A stretch of DNA of 64,000 nucleotides, taken from contig CP126168.1 of NCBI GenBank assembly GCA_032881465.1, forward strand, positions 744,001 through 808,000, in the 5' to 3' direction. This DNA is from Parvibaculaceae bacterium PLY_AMNH_Bact1 (lineage in GTDB: Bacteria; Pseudomonadota; Alphaproteobacteria; Parvibaculales; Parvibaculaceae). A model generated the notes under the pieces. The model saw only the letters and a list, made by a program, of their open reading frames with translations. It was not told the DNA's origin and ran no database searches. Every line of letters begins with the position of its first letter. Position 1 is the first letter of the stretch. This document shows positions 53,157 to 63,484 of this stretch, piece after piece. The position numbers were made by a program, and so were the translations under genes.

Positions 53157-53200
53157 GCGTTTCCAGGAAAAGTGGTTCCCGGTTTTCCGTCCGGAAACGC
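53157..53200. repeat. Palindromic repeat, GCRTTTCC family (copy 2)
   Basis: GCGTTTCC (53157-53164) and GGAAACGC (53193-53200) form the outer stem, GGAAAA / TTTTCC the inner one. It lies between the atpF stop and the operon terminator. Confidence 0.75.
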
Positions 53201-53211
53201 GACAAAACAAA

Positions 53212-53697
53212 CTAGTGCAGCTTGTCTTTGACCTCAGCGATTGACTTGTCAATCAATTGGGCTGCCTGATTGCCATCAAGCTTCTCTTCAATGATCTTGC
53301 GTGCAGCAGAGACGGCAATGTCAGCTGCCACGGCACGGACTTCCTGAAGCGCCTGAGCTTCCGCCTGTCCGATCTTGTCTTCAGCCAGTTGCGTCCGGCG
53401 TTCTACCTGCTGAGCCAAATTCTCTTTGGTCTCAATGGCAAGCCGCTCGGCTTCTGCCCGTGCCTGCTCGACAATGGCTTCGGCTTCTTTTTCAGCATCA
53501 CGCTGTTTGCGCTGATAACTGGCAAGTACCTGTTGGGCTTCTTCCCGAAGCTTACGGGCTTCTTCCAGCTCGTTCTTGATGTCGTCGGCTCTCTTATCCA
53601 GCGCAGCTGTCACCATCCCGGGCACGCCGAAATAGAAGAGCAGGCCAATAAAGATACTGAAGCTGATCAGAACCCAGAAATTTGCATCTTGAAGCAT
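53212..53697 (-). CDS. atpF: ATP synthase F0 subunit b
   Basis: 161 residues. An N-terminal membrane helix (FWVLISFSIFIGLLFYFGVPGMV) is followed by a long charged coiled coil, the peripheral stalk, ending in KIIEEKLDGNQAAQLIDKSIAEV. It holds F1 to the membrane sector. Together with b' it forms a heterodimer. Last gene of the F0 operon. Confidence 0.95.
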   Translation of the reverse strand: MLQDANFWVLISFSIFIGLLFYFGVPGMVTAALDKRADDIKNELEEARKLREEAQQVLASYQRKQRDAEKEAEAIVEQARAEAERLAIETKENLAQQVERRTQLAEDKIGQAEAQALQEVRAVAADIAVSAARKIIEEKLDGNQAAQLIDKSIAEVKDKLH

Positions 53698-53713
53698 CTA
53701 TCTAGATCCCTTC

Positions 53714-54193
53714 CTAAGCGAGTTCGCTGTCGACGGCGCGTTCTGCGGCCGCCCGGTCGCTATCGCCCAGCAGCTGCTGTGTGATCGCGTCGGCAACATC
53801 TACCGCTACGTCCCGAACGCTTGTAAGCGCCTGGGTCTTCGTAGCATCAATCCGTTTTTCAGCATCCGCGATACGTGCTGCAAGCTGACCTTCGAGGTCG
53901 GCCCGGTGAGCATCGGTTTCTGCTGTTAGGCGATCCCGCGTTTCCTGCGCAATCGAATGAGCTTTGGTGCGGGCTTCAGCAAGGGCGGTTTCGTAAGACG
54001 CAATGGCGTCGTCCGTGTCGCTTTTGAGCTGCGCAGCCGTGTCGAGATCGTCTGCAATACGGTCGCGGCGTTCTTCAATAACGGTCGCAATCCGCGGCAA
54101 GGCGACCCGCGCCATGACGAGGTAGAGGACGCCAAAGACGAGCGTCAACCAGATGAGCTGAGGCGCGAAGGTGGCAAAATCTAACTGAGGCAT
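53714..54193 (-). CDS. atpX: ATP synthase F0 subunit b'
   Basis: 159 residues, the divergent b-type subunit (also named atpG or atpF2). One membrane helix (FAPQLIWLTLVFGVLYLVMARVALP) near the N-terminus, then a charged coiled coil, as in alphaproteobacteria and cyanobacteria with two different b subunits. It lies 16 bases upstream of atpF. Confidence 0.93.
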   Translation of the reverse strand: MPQLDFATFAPQLIWLTLVFGVLYLVMARVALPRIATVIEERRDRIADDLDTAAQLKSDTDDAIASYETALAEARTKAHSIAQETRDRLTAETDAHRADLEGQLAARIADAEKRIDATKTQALTSVRDVAVDVADAITQQLLGDSDRAAAERAVDSELA

Positions 54194-54313
54194 ATGCCTG
54201 TCTCCTGAGACTCAGTCACCGACCTTGAAAGGAAGGCACTGAGGCGTTTCGCGGACACCGGTGACCCGAAAGCCACCGGTGACGTGCGAAAGAGGACTGT
54301 CTTTGAGGTCTAC

Positions 54314-54541
54314 TTAAAGAACGAAGAGCAGGATCAGTGCAACAACAAGACCGAAGAGGCCTGTTGCTTCAGCAAGGGCGAAGCCCAGCAGCAGGTTAGG
54401 GAACTGTGCTGGTGCAGCAGCTGGGTTCCGCAGTGCGCCTGCCAGGTAGTTACCAAAGATGTGGCCGATGCCAACACCTGCGCCTGCAAGGGCGATACAA
54501 GCGATACCAGCGCCAATGAGCTTTGCTGCTTCAGGTTCCAT
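54314..54541 (-). CDS. atpE: ATP synthase F0 subunit c
   Basis: 75 residues forming two helices. The proton-binding carboxylate is E58 in [14 protein letters not shown], and the first helix has the glycine-rich AGAGVGIG packing motif, with the RNP loop (R38-N-P40) between. No sodium-binding signature is seen, so protons are the likely coupling ion. Confidence 0.97.
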   Translation of the reverse strand: MEPEAAKLIGAGIACIALAGAGVGIGHIFGNYLAGALRNPAAAPAQFPNLLLGFALAEATGLFGLVVALILLFVL

Positions 54542-54639
54542 GTCCGTGTCTCCGTAATGCGGGTCCGGATTTTCCCGGCCCTCTTTCAGTTAACTTATGG
54601 GGCGCAATGCCCCGTTCAAAAGTGATTACGCGCCGCTTT

Positions 54640-55416
54640 CTAGTGAAGATGCAGTGCGTCGTTGAGATAGATGCAGGTCAGGATGGCAAACACATAAGCT
54701 TGCAGGAATGCCACTAGAATTTCGAGGCCGGTAAAGGCCACCATGAAGGCGATCGGCGCAATCGCAAGACCTGTGAAAAGGCCGCCGGCGCCAAGAAAGC
54801 CGATCACAAATCCCGCAAACACTTTCAGCATCGTATGTCCGGCCATCATATTGGCGAAAAGACGAACAGAAAGGCTGATCGGGCGGGAAAGATAGGAAAT
54901 CACTTCAATCACAACAATAAGCGGCAGCAGAACAGCCGGCAGGCCTTTCGGCACGAAGAGTGAGAGGAAGTGGAAACCGTGCTTCACAACACCAATAAGC
55001 GTCACACCGATGAAGATGAATAGCGCCAGCGCAAACGTCACAATGATGTGGCTGGTGGTGGTGAAGGAGTAGGGAAGCATGCCCAGCATGTTTGAAAAGA
55101 GAACAAACATGAAAAGCGTGAAGATGAAAGGGAAGTAGCTCTGACCCGCTTTGCCCACATTGTCACGCACCATATTGGCAACAAATTCGTAGGAAAGCTC
55201 AGCAATTGACTGCCAGCGTCCGGGAACCATAGCGCGCCCGCTCATCGCGAACACAGTCAGGCTGATGATGCCGATCGCAGCAAACACCATCCACATGGAA
55301 GCGTTGGTGAAAGACGCGTCAATGCCACCGAAATGGATTGGAATAATCGGCTGCACTTCAAACTGGTGCATCGGATCAATGCCGAGGCCGCCGCTTTCTT
55401 GGTCTGCTGCTGACAC
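54640..55416 (-). CDS. atpB: ATP synthase F0 subunit a
   Basis: 258 residues with about five or six membrane helices. The essential arginine lies in SLSVRLFANMMAGHTML, and AFLQAYVFAILTCIYLNDALH ends the protein. It forms the proton channels against the c-ring. It is 11 bases after atpI and is followed by atpE, b' and b. Confidence 0.97.
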   Translation of the reverse strand: MSAADQESGGLGIDPMHQFEVQPIIPIHFGGIDASFTNASMWMVFAAIGIISLTVFAMSGRAMVPGRWQSIAELSYEFVANMVRDNVGKAGQSYFPFIFTLFMFVLFSNMLGMLPYSFTTTSHIIVTFALALFIFIGVTLIGVVKHGFHFLSLFVPKGLPAVLLPLIVVIEVISYLSRPISLSVRLFANMMAGHTMLKVFAGFVIGFLGAGGLFTGLAIAPIAFMVAFTGLEILVAFLQAYVFAILTCIYLNDALHLH

Positions 55417-55427
55417 GCTATTTGCCC

Positions 55428-55814
55428 TTACTTGTCACCGGACGGATCGTCCGACTTTGCCACCTGCTCCGCTGCATCGGCCGCCAATTTCTGCGCCGTG
55501 CGGAACACATTTAAAATTCCTGCGGCCATTCCTAGAAAGAAGAAGGTGAGCAAGCCCCAAGGCTTTGTGCCCAACAGGTCATCAACGACCCATCCGATAA
55601 TGCCCCCGGCAACCAGTCCCGCAACCATCTCGGTTGAAAGTCTAAATGCCATGCCGATGGCGGTACTTCGTCTTCCAGTCTCGGCCGGCTCAGGGTTTTT
55701 CTGCCGATGGGCCTTCGTGTGGGCGCGGATTTTTGCGTCGAGCGCTGCAAGATCAGACTTGGTGTCTGCTTTTGCGTCGCCTGTATCGCTTTCATGTTCT
55801 GTCGGGGTCTTCAT
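55428..55814 (-). CDS. atpI: ATP synthase protein I
   Basis: 128 residues from the ATG at 55814. A charged N-terminal half is followed by two membrane helices (MVAGLVAGGIIGWVVDDLLG and WGLLTFFFLGMAAGILNVFR), the AtpI/Atp-Z arrangement. It assists c-ring assembly and possibly ion uptake. First gene of the F0 operon. The frame continues upstream to 55877, but that part lacks family similarity. Confidence 0.9.
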   Translation of the reverse strand: MKTPTEHESDTGDAKADTKSDLAALDAKIRAHTKAHRQKNPEPAETGRRSTAIGMAFRLSTEMVAGLVAGGIIGWVVDDLLGTKPWGLLTFFFLGMAAGILNVFRTAQKLAADAAEQVAKSDDPSGDK

Positions 55815-56004
55815 GGCACCGACCGAACCTCCGCGTTCCTCACGAAACCCCTGCAAAACTGCAGAATTTCGCCTCAAGCCGGGCGCACACTACTTGGCGC
55901 CCCGAACCCTGTCAAGGAAGTCTGAAGACGGATTAAGTGTTTGAAAAACAACACCAAATCAGAGCTTTTCGCAGGTGCGTCAATTGGCCTCCGAGCCAGG
56001 CTGA

Positions 56005-56028
56005 TTCCCTCTGAAATGTGAGAGGGAA
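56005..56028. repeat. Hairpin in the atpI-smc spacer
   Basis: TTCCCTCT (56005-56012) and AGAGGGAA (56021-56028) are perfect complements around an eight-base loop. It lies downstream of smc on the minus strand but lacks a T-run. The 255-base spacer must also contain the atpI promoter, which I could not place. Confidence 0.5.
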
Positions 56029-56069
56029 CCAAGCGTTAAACGAGGCCGATTGATTGGACACAGTTGGGC

Positions 56070-59000
56070 CTAAACAGCTTCGCGAATGCGCTCAGCTGCT
56101 TCCAGATCAACCGATACGAGGGTGGATACGCCGCGTTCCTGCATGGTCACGCCGAAGAGGCGGCTCATCCGCGCCATGGAGAGGGCATGGTGAGTGATAA
56201 TCAGGAAGCGGGTATCCGTAGTGCGGACCATTTCTTCCATCAAATCGCAGAAACGCTCGACATTTGCATCATCCAGCGGGGCGTCGACCTCATCGAGGAC
56301 GCAGATCGGTGATGGATTGGTGAGGAAGACAGCGAAAATCAGCGACATAGCAGTCAGAGCCTGCTCGCCCCCGGAGAGAAGCGACATGACCTGAAGGCGC
56401 TTGCCAGGAGGCCGGGCCATGATTTCGAGGCCAGCTTCCAGTGGATCCTCTGATTCTGTCAGCTTCAAGTGCGCAGTACCGCCCCCAAACAGGTGGGTAA
56501 AGAGCCGGGTGAAGTTCTCATTCACCGTGTCGAAGGCTTCCAGCATGCGCTGGCGGCCCTCTTTGTTGAGACTGGAGATCCCCTGACGAAGCCGCGCAAT
56601 CGCCGCTTCCAGGTCTTCGCGCTCCCGCATCATCGTATCGAGCTGTTCGTTCAGCTCCTGAGCTTCTTCATCGGCGCGAAGATTGACGCCACCAAGGTTT
56701 TCTCGCTCGCGCTTCAACTTCTCAAGCTTGGTTTCAATCTGGTCAAGATCTGGCAGATCTTCGCCGTCTTTGAGCTCAATGAGAGCGAGTGCTTCTTCCG
56801 GTTCGCATTCCAGCACTTCCCGGATGCGGGCTTCTGCGTCCGCTTTGCGTTCCCGAGCGCCGTCAACCAGACCGTCAATCCGCGCGCGGTCTTCACGGGC
56901 ACCAGAAAGCGCTGTCTGTGTTTCGCGGGCAATCTTGTCGCATTCGGCGAGATTGTTTTCTGCCGTAGCAAGCGCATCGGCAGCTTGGCCCCGTGTCGCT
57001 TCAGCTTCAGAGATTTGGGTGAGGAGAGCGCCGCGCTTCTCTTCAATCTGGGCAGGAACCTGCTTCAGTTCCTCCAGCTGAGCGGCCGTCTCAGTGTTGC
57101 GTGTCTCCAGTGTCTCAATCTGACGGGTGGCGTTGGTGGAGCGAAGCTCCCAGGCGGAACGCTCTTCACCAATCGCCTGCAGGCGTCGCTGACGCGCTTG
57201 CGCATCGCGGTTAAGGCCTTCAAGCGCCGCGCGAGCTTCTGACAAAGCAAGACGAAGTTTGCCGACATCTTCTCGTGCAGCGTTGACCCGTTCCTGAAGT
57301 TCATCACCTGGTCGCAGCCCTTCAAAAGAAGCACGGCTTTCTTCCAGGGCGCGTTTCACGTCAGTGAGATCACCCGTCAGGCGCTCTTCAGCTTCAGTTA
57401 GGGCGGCCAAACGATTGAGTTGAGCTGAAGCCTGACGTTCCGCATCGCTAAGCGCTTTGCGAAGGTTAGCTTCTGCAGATTGTGCCTCTCGCAATGCCTG
57501 GCGGCTTTCCCTCTCGCGAGACGCGGCTTCTTCTACTTTGACGCGAGCCGCTTCATAGGCGTCGCGTAGTTCCCGCATGGTATTGCGCGCGGTTTCAATC
57601 TCCGCTTCCAGATCCGCAAGGCGGTTGCGTTGTTCAAGACGCTTTGCGGCAGAAGTTGGCGCATCAGCAACTGCCGTATAGCCGTCCCAGCGCCATAAAT
57701 CGCCTGCGACAGAGACCAAACGCTGACCTGGCTTCAACTGAGCCTGCAATGCTTTGCCTTGTTCTGGCGACACGAGGCCAATCTGGCCAAGACGCCGGGC
57801 AAAAGCAGCGGGGCCACGAACAACCGATGAAAGTGGCCGTGCGGCCTCTGGCAGAGGAGCATCACCATGCGCTTCCACCAGATCCCAGTGGATCGGCGCT
57901 GCACTATCTGTTGGTACAGAAAGATCATCCCCAAGCGCGGCGCCAAGCGCCTTTTCATAACCGGGCTCAACGGTCACCGCATCGATGAGAGGTGGCCAAA
58001 GCCCGCCTTCATCAACAGCGAGCATATCAGCAAGTGTCTTTGCTTCAGCAGACAGGCCTTCAAGTTCCCGTTCAGCGCCCTGAAGAGGTTCGCGCTTTTC
58101 AGCTTCATCAGCACGGGCCGCCCGAAGGGCTTCTTCAGCTGCAAGAGCTACCTTCTCAGCTTCCTCCGCGCGCGCCATGGCTTCTTCAAGCTCAGCCCCT
58201 TGCTGCGCAATTGCCGCTTTCTTTTCTTCTGCGTCAGCGAGGGTCGCACGTTCGGTCGCGATATCACTCAGCTGCGACGCGAGTTTTTCAATCCGCTGCT
58301 CGCCTTGTTGAATGGCACGCTCCAGACTTTGGCGTTCTGCGGCCAGAGCAGCAGCTTCCTGGGAGAGGGTATCCAGCTCGTTTTCCCGGGTCTGAAGCGC
58401 TTCGCTTGTTTCTGTGACTTTTGTACGCGCCACGTCGTGGGCATCTGCCTGTGATGCGTCCTGGGATTTAAGCTCAGCCTCTTCAGCCGTCAACTTCTCG
58501 AGAGCTTCGCGCGTGTCGCCCATCAGCTCGCGTTCACGCGCAATGTCCTGCGTGATTTGCTCAAGTCGGGCAGCCAGCTGAGCGGCCTGTTCTTTGGCGC
58601 GGGCTTCTTCTGCGTCGAGGTTTTCCCGAGCGACCGTCAGGCGATGAAGACCAGCAGCTGCATGGGCTTCTGCGTCGCGCAACTCAGGCAGCTTTTCTGA
58701 AGCTTGCGCCTGTGCGGTGGATGCCGCTGCCGCTAACTGAGTGAGTTCAGCAACCCGCGCATCCGTCTCTGTCAGGCGTGTTTCTTCTTCGCCGAGTGTT
58801 TCAGTGGCGTTCGCCCATTTCATGTGAAGCACGGTGGCTTCCGCGCGGCGAATGTGACCGGAGAGGTTCCTGTAGCGTGTCGCCTGTCGCGCCTGGCGTT
58901 TAAGACCCGCCAACTGCGTTTCGATCTGCACTACAACATCATCAAGACGGGTGAGATTTGTTTCGGCGGCTTTAAGGCGAAGCTCTGCCTCATGACGACG

Positions 59001-59525
59001 GGTGTGGAGGCCGGTAATGCCTGCAGCTTCTTCCAGAATGCGGCGTCTGTTTACGGGTTTGGACGCTATGAGCTGCCCAATTTGTCCTTGGCGTACAAGG
59101 GCAGGGGAGTGAGAGCCGGTGGACGCATCGGCGAACAGGAGTTGGACGTCGCGTGCGCGAACGTCTTTGCCATTAATGCGATATTGAGAGCCTGCGTCCT
59201 TTTCAATACGGCGTGACACTTCAAGGACATCTGACTCATTATAGGCCGCAGGCGCGCTGCGATCTGAATTGTCGATGGTCAGAACGACTTCTGCGTTGTT
59301 CCGCGCCGGGCGCCCGGCTGTTCCTGCGAAAATCACATCTTCCATGCCGGACCCACGCATGTTTTTGAACGAGTTCTCGCCCATAACCCAGCGCATAGCT
59401 TCCAGCAGATTGGACTTGCCACACCCGTTTGGGCCAACAACGCCCGTAAGGCCAGGTTCGATCAACAGATCTGTTGTATCGACAAATGATTTGAATCCAG
59501 AAAGACGCAGACGAGAGAACTTCAA
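56070..59525 (-). CDS. smc: Chromosome segregation ATPase SMC
   Basis: 1151 residues. N-terminal ATPase half with Walker A GPNGCGKSN (31-39), a long coiled coil (about 170-480), a hinge near 510-640, a second coiled coil (about 650-980), and a C-terminal half with signature LSGGEQALTAMSLIF and Walker B VLDEVDAPLDDANVERF. It dimerises at the hinge and loads with ScpA/ScpB to compact and segregate the chromosome. It lies downstream of the dsbA-like gene on the same strand, a conserved order. Confidence 0.97.
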   Translation of the reverse strand: MKFSRLRLSGFKSFVDTTDLLIEPGLTGVVGPNGCGKSNLLEAMRWVMGENSFKNMRGSGMEDVIFAGTAGRPARNNAEVVLTIDNSDRSAPAAYNESDVLEVSRRIEKDAGSQYRINGKDVRARDVQLLFADASTGSHSPALVRQGQIGQLIASKPVNRRRILEEAAGITGLHTRRHEAELRLKAAETNLTRLDDVVVQIETQLAGLKRQARQATRYRNLSGHIRRAEATVLHMKWANATETLGEEETRLTETDARVAELTQLAAAASTAQAQASEKLPELRDAEAHAAAGLHRLTVARENLDAEEARAKEQAAQLAARLEQITQDIARERELMGDTREALEKLTAEEAELKSQDASQADAHDVARTKVTETSEALQTRENELDTLSQEAAALAAERQSLERAIQQGEQRIEKLASQLSDIATERATLADAEEKKAAIAQQGAELEEAMARAEEAEKVALAAEEALRAARADEAEKREPLQGAERELEGLSAEAKTLADMLAVDEGGLWPPLIDAVTVEPGYEKALGAALGDDLSVPTDSAAPIHWDLVEAHGDAPLPEAARPLSSVVRGPAAFARRLGQIGLVSPEQGKALQAQLKPGQRLVSVAGDLWRWDGYTAVADAPTSAAKRLEQRNRLADLEAEIETARNTMRELRDAYEAARVKVEEAASRERESRQALREAQSAEANLRKALSDAERQASAQLNRLAALTEAEERLTGDLTDVKRALEESRASFEGLRPGDELQERVNAAREDVGKLRLALSEARAALEGLNRDAQARQRRLQAIGEERSAWELRSTNATRQIETLETRNTETAAQLEELKQVPAQIEEKRGALLTQISEAEATRGQAADALATAENNLAECDKIARETQTALSGAREDRARIDGLVDGARERKADAEARIREVLECEPEEALALIELKDGEDLPDLDQIETKLEKLKRERENLGGVNLRADEEAQELNEQLDTMMREREDLEAAIARLRQGISSLNKEGRQRMLEAFDTVNENFTRLFTHLFGGGTAHLKLTESEDPLEAGLEIMARPPGKRLQVMSLLSGGEQALTAMSLIFAVFLTNPSPICVLDEVDAPLDDANVERFCDLMEEMVRTTDTRFLIITHHALSMARMSRLFGVTMQERGVSTLVSVDLEAAERIREAV

Positions 59526-59565
59526 GACAGTGTCCGTTTTATTAGTGGTTTAAGCCCCTTTGCGC

Positions 59566-59619
59566 TCTGACGGACTTTCCTGAAAGGGACCCCCCGGTCC
59601 GCTGACAAAGTCCGTCAGA
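59566..59619. repeat. 13-base inverted repeat between dsbA-like and smc genes
   Basis: TCTGACGGACTTT (59566-59578) and AAAGTCCGTCAGA (59607-59619) are exact complements. Inside, GGACC / GGTCC makes a second stem. It could be an intergenic repeat or a transcript-stabilising structure; there is no T-run. Confidence 0.65.
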
Positions 59620-59635
59620 ACATCAAAGCAATGGA

Positions 59636-60316
59636 TCACGATTCGGGTAGGTACTTAAGCAAAACCTCTTCGAATTCTGAGAATGACAACGCGCCTTCAA
59701 CTTTCTCGCCATTAACAAAGAAGGAGGGGGTTGAACGCACGCCATGAACTTCCTGGCCTCGCGCCTGGACGTCTCTTACATGCGCGAAAATATCTTCATT
59801 CTGGATGCAAGCTTCATATGCTTCCCCAGAAAAACCACCTTGCTTGGCGATGGCTTCGAGATTCTCACCAGGATTTCCCTGGAACGCCCATTGTGGTTGC
59901 TGCTCAAACAGTACATCGAGGAACTTGTAGTAGCGGTCTTCGCCGGAGCACCGGGCCAGCATCACAGCGGCCGTGGCAGCGGGGTCAAACGGGAAGGCCC
60001 GGATTATCCAGCGCACTTTCCCGGTTTCAATGTATTTCTCTTTGATTTCCGGAAAGCTCTGCAGGTGAAACGCCGCACAGTGATTACAGGTGAGTGAGGC
60101 ATATTCATAAACAGTGACAGGTGCGTCTTCTGCACCCAGCGCGTAGTCGCCCATAGGGCCGGCAACGGCAAGAGCGTCGGTCACCTCGGGGTCGCCGGTT
60201 GCTGCGGTACCCGCGCCAGCTCCGTTCCCGTTGGAATTCATGAAGGCAAAGGCCACTAGAATGAGGACCAGCAGGGCACCGCCCCCGATCAGCAAATTGC
60301 GCTTATTTTGTTCCAA
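59636..60316 (-). CDS. DsbA family thiol oxidoreductase
   Basis: 226 residues. A membrane anchor (LLIGGGALLVLILVAFAFM) precedes a periplasmic thioredoxin-fold domain with the active site C77-N-H-C80 and the cis-proline TPSFFVNG. Gly-rich linker residues 28-40 separate them. Typical of alphaproteobacterial DsbA-like proteins encoded beside smc. It probably catalyses disulfide formation in exported proteins. Confidence 0.92.
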   Translation of the reverse strand: MEQNKRNLLIGGGALLVLILVAFAFMNSNGNGAGAGTAATGDPEVTDALAVAGPMGDYALGAEDAPVTVYEYASLTCNHCAAFHLQSFPEIKEKYIETGKVRWIIRAFPFDPAATAAVMLARCSGEDRYYKFLDVLFEQQPQWAFQGNPGENLEAIAKQGGFSGEAYEACIQNEDIFAHVRDVQARGQEVHGVRSTPSFFVNGEKVEGALSFSEFEEVLLKYLPES

Positions 60317-60450
60317 TTTTAAATATCCCTACTAGATGTTGCGTGATTATAGGCTTCTTGTCCGGTCTCTCAACCGATCCTTTCGCTTGCAAACGGCAGA
60401 GAATCGCCGTTTAGGGCGCGTGGCGTTTAGTCAACGTCACTCAAAGTGTC

Positions 60451-60493
60451 CAAAACACCCGTTCGAGGCCAGGCCGAGAGGCAGGGTGTTTTG
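60451..60493. other. Strong hairpin after the DUF721 gene
   Basis: CAAAACACCC (60451-60460) and GGGTGTTTTG (60484-60493) form a perfect ten-pair stem. Read on the minus strand the stem ends in GGGTGTTTTG, so its T residues lie within the stem, which makes terminator function possible. It is the only clear structure in the 200-base spacer between the dsbA-like and DUF721 genes. Confidence 0.5.
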
Positions 60494-60516
60494 AGCTCAT
60501 TTTAACACGGCGCGCA

Positions 60517-61059
60517 CTAGCGCTGTCGTGTACCAGGCCGGTTGGGTCTTTTCTGAGAGCCGAGCACCCGCCGACCAAGGGTTTCCAACGACTCGCGGAG
60601 CGAGTCGGATTGGATTTGCGCCGTTTCTGAGCGCAGTGTCTCCTCTTGCCCAGGCGATAATGTGGCAATCCGCCGTTTTCGGGTGGGCTTGGGCAGGGGC
60701 AAGGGCGCCTGCACCAACTTGATCCGTGTCACTGCCTGATAGCCATAATAGGAGTTGATCCGTTCAAGGATTTGCGGTTCCTGATGGGCAAATTCCAAGG
60801 CCCCCGGCCCGTCAACGCGCACCGTGAGCGTCGCCCCTTCAGACCTTCTGGGACTTTCATTCGTCTTTGTGCGGGGAAATGCGAGCTTCTCCGGCATGGA
60901 GAGGCCGGACAGGGACGCTCCCACAATCTCTGGCCAGTGGCGGACAATATGGTCCTGTTGGAAGCCGCGCGCCTTAAATACTTTGCGAGCTGTCGCTGCA
61001 ATCTGCTTGGCAACAGGCATTGGCACTCTGGCGCGACGGGGTGGTCGGAAGGTAGACAT
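60517..61059 (-). CDS. DUF721 (DciA-like) protein
   Basis: 180 residues from the ATG at 61059 (MSTFRPPRRARVP). The DUF721 core is IVRHWPEIVGASLSGLSMPEKLAFPR, then LTVRVDGPGALEFAHQEPQILERINSYYGYQAVTRIKL. DciA proteins with this domain load replicative helicase in bacteria lacking DnaC. The C-terminal part is basic and variable. It is divergent from mutY and upstream of the dsbA-like and smc genes, a conserved layout. Confidence 0.9.
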   Translation of the reverse strand: MSTFRPPRRARVPMPVAKQIAATARKVFKARGFQQDHIVRHWPEIVGASLSGLSMPEKLAFPRTKTNESPRRSEGATLTVRVDGPGALEFAHQEPQILERINSYYGYQAVTRIKLVQAPLPLPKPTRKRRIATLSPGQEETLRSETAQIQSDSLRESLETLGRRVLGSQKRPNRPGTRQR

Positions 61060-61137
61060 GGGGTGAGTGTGCCCCATTTTGTGAGGCAGTGCGATGGGGC
61101 GATCTGTCCTGTTTGCTGAAGAAAGAGGAATAAAGAC

Positions 61138-62208
61138 GTGCAACCGCCAAAAGCGTCAACATTGCTGGCCTGGTATGACGCCCATGCCCGTCGATTGCCC
61201 TGGCGCTCACTGCCTGGGGAGACGGCGGATCCGTATGCTGTCTGGCTGTCGGAGATCATGCTTCAGCAAACAACAGTGGCGACCGTCGGTCCCTATTTCC
61301 AGAAGTTCCTGGCCAAATGGCCCCGCGTCGGCGATCTGGCGGCTGCCGACATAGATGAAGTCATGCATGCCTGGGCAGGGCTCGGCTACTACAGCCGTGC
61401 CCGCAATCTGCACGCCTGCGCGAAACAGGTGGCTACCGAACATGCTGGTATTTTCCCGGATACGGAAGAAGGCCTCTCAGCACTCCCTGGGATCGGTCCC
61501 TATACTGCCGCCGCCGTTGCCTCCATTGCGTTTGATCGACCTGCCGTTGTGGTCGATGGCAATGTGGAAAGGGTGATTGCGCGTGTCTTTGATATTCGTG
61601 AGCCATTGCCAGGAGCAAAAAAGCCGATCAAGGAAAAGACGGCCACCCTCACACCGAAGAAACGTCCCGGCGATTTTGCCCAGGCCATGATGGATCTGGG
61701 TGCCACCATCTGTACGCCACGACGCCCGTCCTGCGACCGCTGCCCGTGGAGTAAGTCCTGCGAGGTGCTGAAAGCGGGCGACCCGGAAACCCTTCCGGTG
61801 AAGGCACCAAAGAAACAAAAGCCCACCCGCAAAGGAGCCGCCTTCTGGGCAGTGCGGAAAGATGGGGCCGTGCTGATCCGCAAGCGCCCGCCCAAAGGGC
61901 TGCTTGGCGGCATGATGGAAATTCCCTCAACGCAATGGGTTGAGGAAGTCCGTGAGCAGGCAACGCTTCTCGCTGAAGCGCCACTGGCAAAGCCCAAATG
62001 GAAAAAACGAGTGGGGCAGGTTCGTCATACCTTCACCCACTTTCATCTGGAGCTCGATCTCTATGAAGCTGCGGTGCCTCTAAAGACAAAAGCCGACGGG
62101 GAATGGGTGCTGCCGGAAAATCTGGGCGACCACGCCCTGCCAACGGTCATGAAGAAAGTGGTGGCACTGGCACTTGCTGATGACAACGAAAACGCCGGAC
62201 CGCTCTAA
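61138..62208 (+). CDS. mutY: A/G-specific adenine glycosylase
   Basis: 356 residues from the GTG at 61138 with AGAGGAA upstream. Catalytic E39 lies in SEIMLQQTTV; the helix-hairpin-helix LPGIGPYTAAAV is followed by VVVDGNVERV with the catalytic Asp. The [4Fe-4S] cysteines fit C-x6-C-x2-C-x5-C in CTPRRPSCDRCPWSKSC. The C-terminal NUDIX-like domain recognises 8-oxoG. It removes adenine mispaired with 8-oxoguanine. Confidence 0.96.
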   Translation: MQPPKASTLLAWYDAHARRLPWRSLPGETADPYAVWLSEIMLQQTTVATVGPYFQKFLAKWPRVGDLAAADIDEVMHAWAGLGYYSRARNLHACAKQVATEHAGIFPDTEEGLSALPGIGPYTAAAVASIAFDRPAVVVDGNVERVIARVFDIREPLPGAKKPIKEKTATLTPKKRPGDFAQAMMDLGATICTPRRPSCDRCPWSKSCEVLKAGDPETLPVKAPKKQKPTRKGAAFWAVRKDGAVLIRKRPPKGLLGGMMEIPSTQWVEEVREQATLLAEAPLAKPKWKKRVGQVRHTFTHFHLELDLYEAAVPLKTKADGEWVLPENLGDHALPTVMKKVVALALADDNENAGPL

Positions 62209-62253
62209 GCGTTTCCAGGTGAAGTGTTAAGACGGTTCACCGTCCGGAAACGC
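62209..62253. repeat. Palindromic repeat, GCRTTTCC family (copy 3)
   Basis: GCGTTTCC (62209-62216) begins directly after the mutY stop and pairs with GGAAACGC (62246-62253); GGTGAA / TTCACC is an inner stem. The AGAGCGGTT-type palindrome follows, the same pair order as near 42.7-42.8 kb. Confidence 0.75.
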
Positions 62254-62257
62254 GGCT

Positions 62258-62294
62258 CAAAAAAACAGAACCGCTCAGATCATGAGCGGTTCTG
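62258..62294 (-). terminator. Terminator of ccrM, built from the AGAGCGGTT-type palindrome
   Basis: CAGAACCGCTC (62266-62276) and GAGCGGTTCTG (62284-62294) form an 11-pair stem. On the minus strand it is followed by an uninterrupted T-run (62258-62265), giving a good intrinsic terminator 40 bases after ccrM. The repeat family therefore appears to have been used as a terminator here. Confidence 0.85.
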
Positions 62295-62333
62295 AGGCGA
62301 CCCGGCCTCGGTAGTGCACAATTCAGAAGGAAT

Positions 62334-63437
<1,104 letters not shown>

Positions 63438-63484
63438 TTACTGCCCCCGTGCGCGTGCCTCAATTGGTCGGACACGCGTAAATA

